42,888 nucleotides of DNA from assembly GCF_003259365.1 (NCBI RefSeq), contig NZ_QLLY01000026.1, positions 1 to 42,888 on the forward strand, in the 5' to 3' direction. A program made the position numbers and the translations under genes. This DNA comes from Streptomyces sp. PsTaAH-137 (GTDB lineage: Bacteria > Actinomycetota > Actinomycetes > Streptomycetales > Streptomycetaceae). The notes under the pieces are model-generated. The model ran no database searches. It worked only from the letters and a program-made list of their open reading frames with translations, and was not told the origin of the DNA. Positions 41,367 to 42,888 of the stretch are shown here, one piece after another. Each line of letters opens with the position of its first letter. The stretch's first letter is position 1.

Positions 41367-42758
41367 ATGCCTGTGACGACCGACACCAAGGCCCGGACCA
41401 CGCCCTGGCTGATGGGAGCGCTGCCCCGGCTGCGCGGCCTCGAACCGACCAGGAACTACGGCTACTCCGGTGAGCTGCTGCACGACGACGGCCGCGCCGA
41501 CATGGAGGCGTACGGCGCGCGCGTCGCCGATCTCGCGATCCGGCTCGGGGACGCGCTGCTGTCGTACGGCGGCTCGGCGGAGGAGGCCGTCGCCGGGATG
41601 CTGGTGACCGCCGAGACCTACGGGCTCAGTTACTGCGAGCCGGGCGTCACCCTCTCCGAGGTGGTGCTGTCCGGGTACGCGCCCGGCGAGTTGCGGCCGC
41701 TGCACGCCCGCCGGGTGATCCGCCGGTACGGCACCGACTACCGCGCCCTGGGCCGCGTCCACCGTCTCGTGGAGCGGATCGGCGCCCGTGAACTCACCCT
41801 CGACGAGGCGCGGGCCGAGACCGCGCGGATCCTGGACGCGCCGCCGGGCGGCGGGCGGTGGGCGTTCTGGCGGGTGCCGGTGCAGACCGGGCTCGTCGCC
41901 GCCGGGGCCGCCGTCGTCTTCGGGGGCGGGCCGAGGTCGCTGCTCTGCGCGTTCACCGCCGGGCTGCTCGGGGCGCTGCTGTGCGGGTGGCTGGGGCGGA
42001 ACGGGGTGCCCGCGTTCTACCGGTACGCCGTCGCCGCCGTGCCGGCCGCCGTCATCGCGCTCGCCGTGAGCCGGGTCGCGCCGCCGCACGTCGTGCCGGC
42101 CGTCGTCGTCGCCGGGGTGCTCGGGCTGCTGCCCACGGTGACGTTCGTGAGCGCCGTGCAGGACGCGCTCACCGGGCACTATCTGACCGCGCTCGGGCGG
42201 TTGTGCGATGCCGCGCTGATCTTCGCCGCCGTGGTCACCGGGGTGGTGATCGTGCTGGGGGTCGGGGATCTGCTCGGGTTCGGGGTGCCGTTGGTGCCGA
42301 ACGTCAGCCGGGCCGAGCATCTCGGGGCTCCGGTGCTGGGGGTCGTGGTGTTCGCCGTCGCGGTGGCGGCCCGGGCGCGGACGCCCCGGCGGGACTGGTG
42401 GGCGGCCGCCGTGCTCGGGGTCGTCGGGTTCGCGGTGTCGGTGGAGTTCCGGGTGCTGGGGCTGTCGGCGCTGGTCGGTACGGCGTTGGTGGCCGCCGGG
42501 GTCGGTTGTGCCGGGCACTGGGTGGCCCGGCGCCGTCGCGAGTCGGCGTTGCCGCTCGTCGTCCCGGCCATTGCTCCGCTGTTGCCGGGTGGGGTGCTGT
42601 ACGGGGCGCTGGGGGCGCTGGCCTCCGGGCGGACCATCGTGGGGCTGGGGGAGATGGTCAATGTGGCCGCTGTGACGCTGGCGCTGGCTGTGGGGGTGGG
42701 GTTGAGCGGGGAGGTGGGGCAGCTGGTGCGGAGGGTTCGGGGGGTTGGGGGTGCGTGA
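41367..42758 (+). CDS. Threonine/serine exporter family protein (ThrE-like)
   Basis: This 463-aa ThrE family protein has a cytoplasmic N-terminal region (1-~160, with LSYGGSAEEAVAGM and YGLSYCEPGVTLSEV) and then about ten transmembrane helices, made of the ThrE (DUF1212) and ThrE_2 (DUF3815) modules. Family members export threonine, serine or related small amino acids by proton coupling; the substrate here is not known. The ATG at 41367 gives MPVTTDTKAR with no clear Shine-Dalgarno. Glycine-rich helix GGVLYGALGALASG occurs near the C-terminus. It is followed by dispersed-repeat copy 3. Confidence 0.88.
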   Translation: MPVTTDTKARTTPWLMGALPRLRGLEPTRNYGYSGELLHDDGRADMEAYGARVADLAIRLGDALLSYGGSAEEAVAGMLVTAETYGLSYCEPGVTLSEVVLSGYAPGELRPLHARRVIRRYGTDYRALGRVHRLVERIGARELTLDEARAETARILDAPPGGGRWAFWRVPVQTGLVAAGAAVVFGGGPRSLLCAFTAGLLGALLCGWLGRNGVPAFYRYAVAAVPAAVIALAVSRVAPPHVVPAVVVAGVLGLLPTVTFVSAVQDALTGHYLTALGRLCDAALIFAAVVTGVVIVLGVGDLLGFGVPLVPNVSRAEHLGAPVLGVVVFAVAVAARARTPRRDWWAAAVLGVVGFAVSVEFRVLGLSALVGTALVAAGVGCAGHWVARRRRESALPLVVPAIAPLLPGGVLYGALGALASGRTIVGLGEMVNVAAVTLALAVGVGLSGEVGQLVRRVRGVGGA

Positions 42759-42813
42759 GCCGGGGGTGCCGGTGGGGGGGGGGCTGGTCGCGCTTGCCTT
42801 TCGGGTGCGGCCC

Positions 42814-42848
42814 GGTGGCCGCTCCTCGCGCAGTTCCCCGCGCCCCTG
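42814..42848. repeat. Dispersed intergenic repeat, copy 3
   Basis: The same core GCGCAGTTCCCCGCGCCCCT lies 56 bp after the ThrE-like gene stop, and the preceding GGGTGCGGCCCGGTGGCC is identical to copy 2. It lies in the final 130 bp, which contain no gene. Confidence 0.9.
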
Positions 42849-42888
42849 GGTCGTCTTTCGGGCGCGCCACCGTCGTGGCTGGTCGCGC

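Overview
This window looks like a chromosomal core segment of a Streptomyces or a very close relative. The DNA is strongly G+C-rich with G/C third positions, intergenic spaces are short, GTG starts are common, and the proteins are actinobacterial types: MtrA/MtrB/LpqB, the 180-kDa-class NAD-glutamate dehydrogenase, an Rv3235-like protein, and SecA without a C-terminal zinc motif. The order mtnA-mtrA-mtrB-lpqB-comF-hpf-orphan response regulator-secA matches what I remember of the S. coelicolor SCO3014 to SCO3005 neighbourhood (memory, not a search). I saw no prophage, insertion sequence, CRISPR array or tRNA.

Layout: 1-428 is the end of an rRNA operon (23S 3' end, spacer, 5S, terminator). 499-6164 is a minus-strand operon of five genes: a glycine-rich polytopic membrane protein, DUF4129, DUF4350, a MoxR AAA+ ATPase and a DUF58 protein. 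Three of them are joined by 4-bp ATGA overlaps. 6305-12199 is a plus-strand run of mtnA and then the mtrA-mtrB-lpqB envelope/cell-cycle signalling operon. comF follows behind two perfect DnaA-box sequences, then hpf (ribosome hibernation) and an orphan NarL-type response regulator. 15126-17142 holds two minus-strand genes, a YcaQ-type DNA glycosylase-like protein and a GNAT acetyltransferase, separated by a 42-bp tandem repeat. secA occupies 17341-20145 and ends at a strong bidirectional terminator shared with a convergent Rv3235-like gene.

20926-26124 carries small hypotheticals, a HAD phosphatase-like gene, a large ATPase/LuxR regulator and a DJ-1/PfpI-like gene. Two copies of a dispersed intergenic repeat flank the LuxR gene, and a third copy ends the window. 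26125-31056 is the giant NAD-dependent glutamate dehydrogenase with a perfect 17-bp-stem terminator.

31329-41278 looks like a cell-surface glycopolymer locus. It has a polyprenol-phosphate hexose synthase, a polytopic GT-C-like protein, a GT2 glycosyltransferase, a TagF-like polymerase with a degenerate GT-A front domain, a TagH/TagG-type ABC exporter, a divergent TetR regulator with a candidate operator, and a cytoplasmic sulfotransferase. A ThrE-type exporter closes the window.

The strongest new leads are the regulatory sites: tandem DnaA boxes ahead of comF, a candidate MtrA site ahead of mtrA, a 29-bp palindrome between the ABC exporter and tetR, and a palindrome inside the promoter of the polyprenol-phosphate hexose synthase. 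The possibility that the surface polymer is sulfated is also worth testing. All functions are read from sequence and family knowledge; no searches were run.
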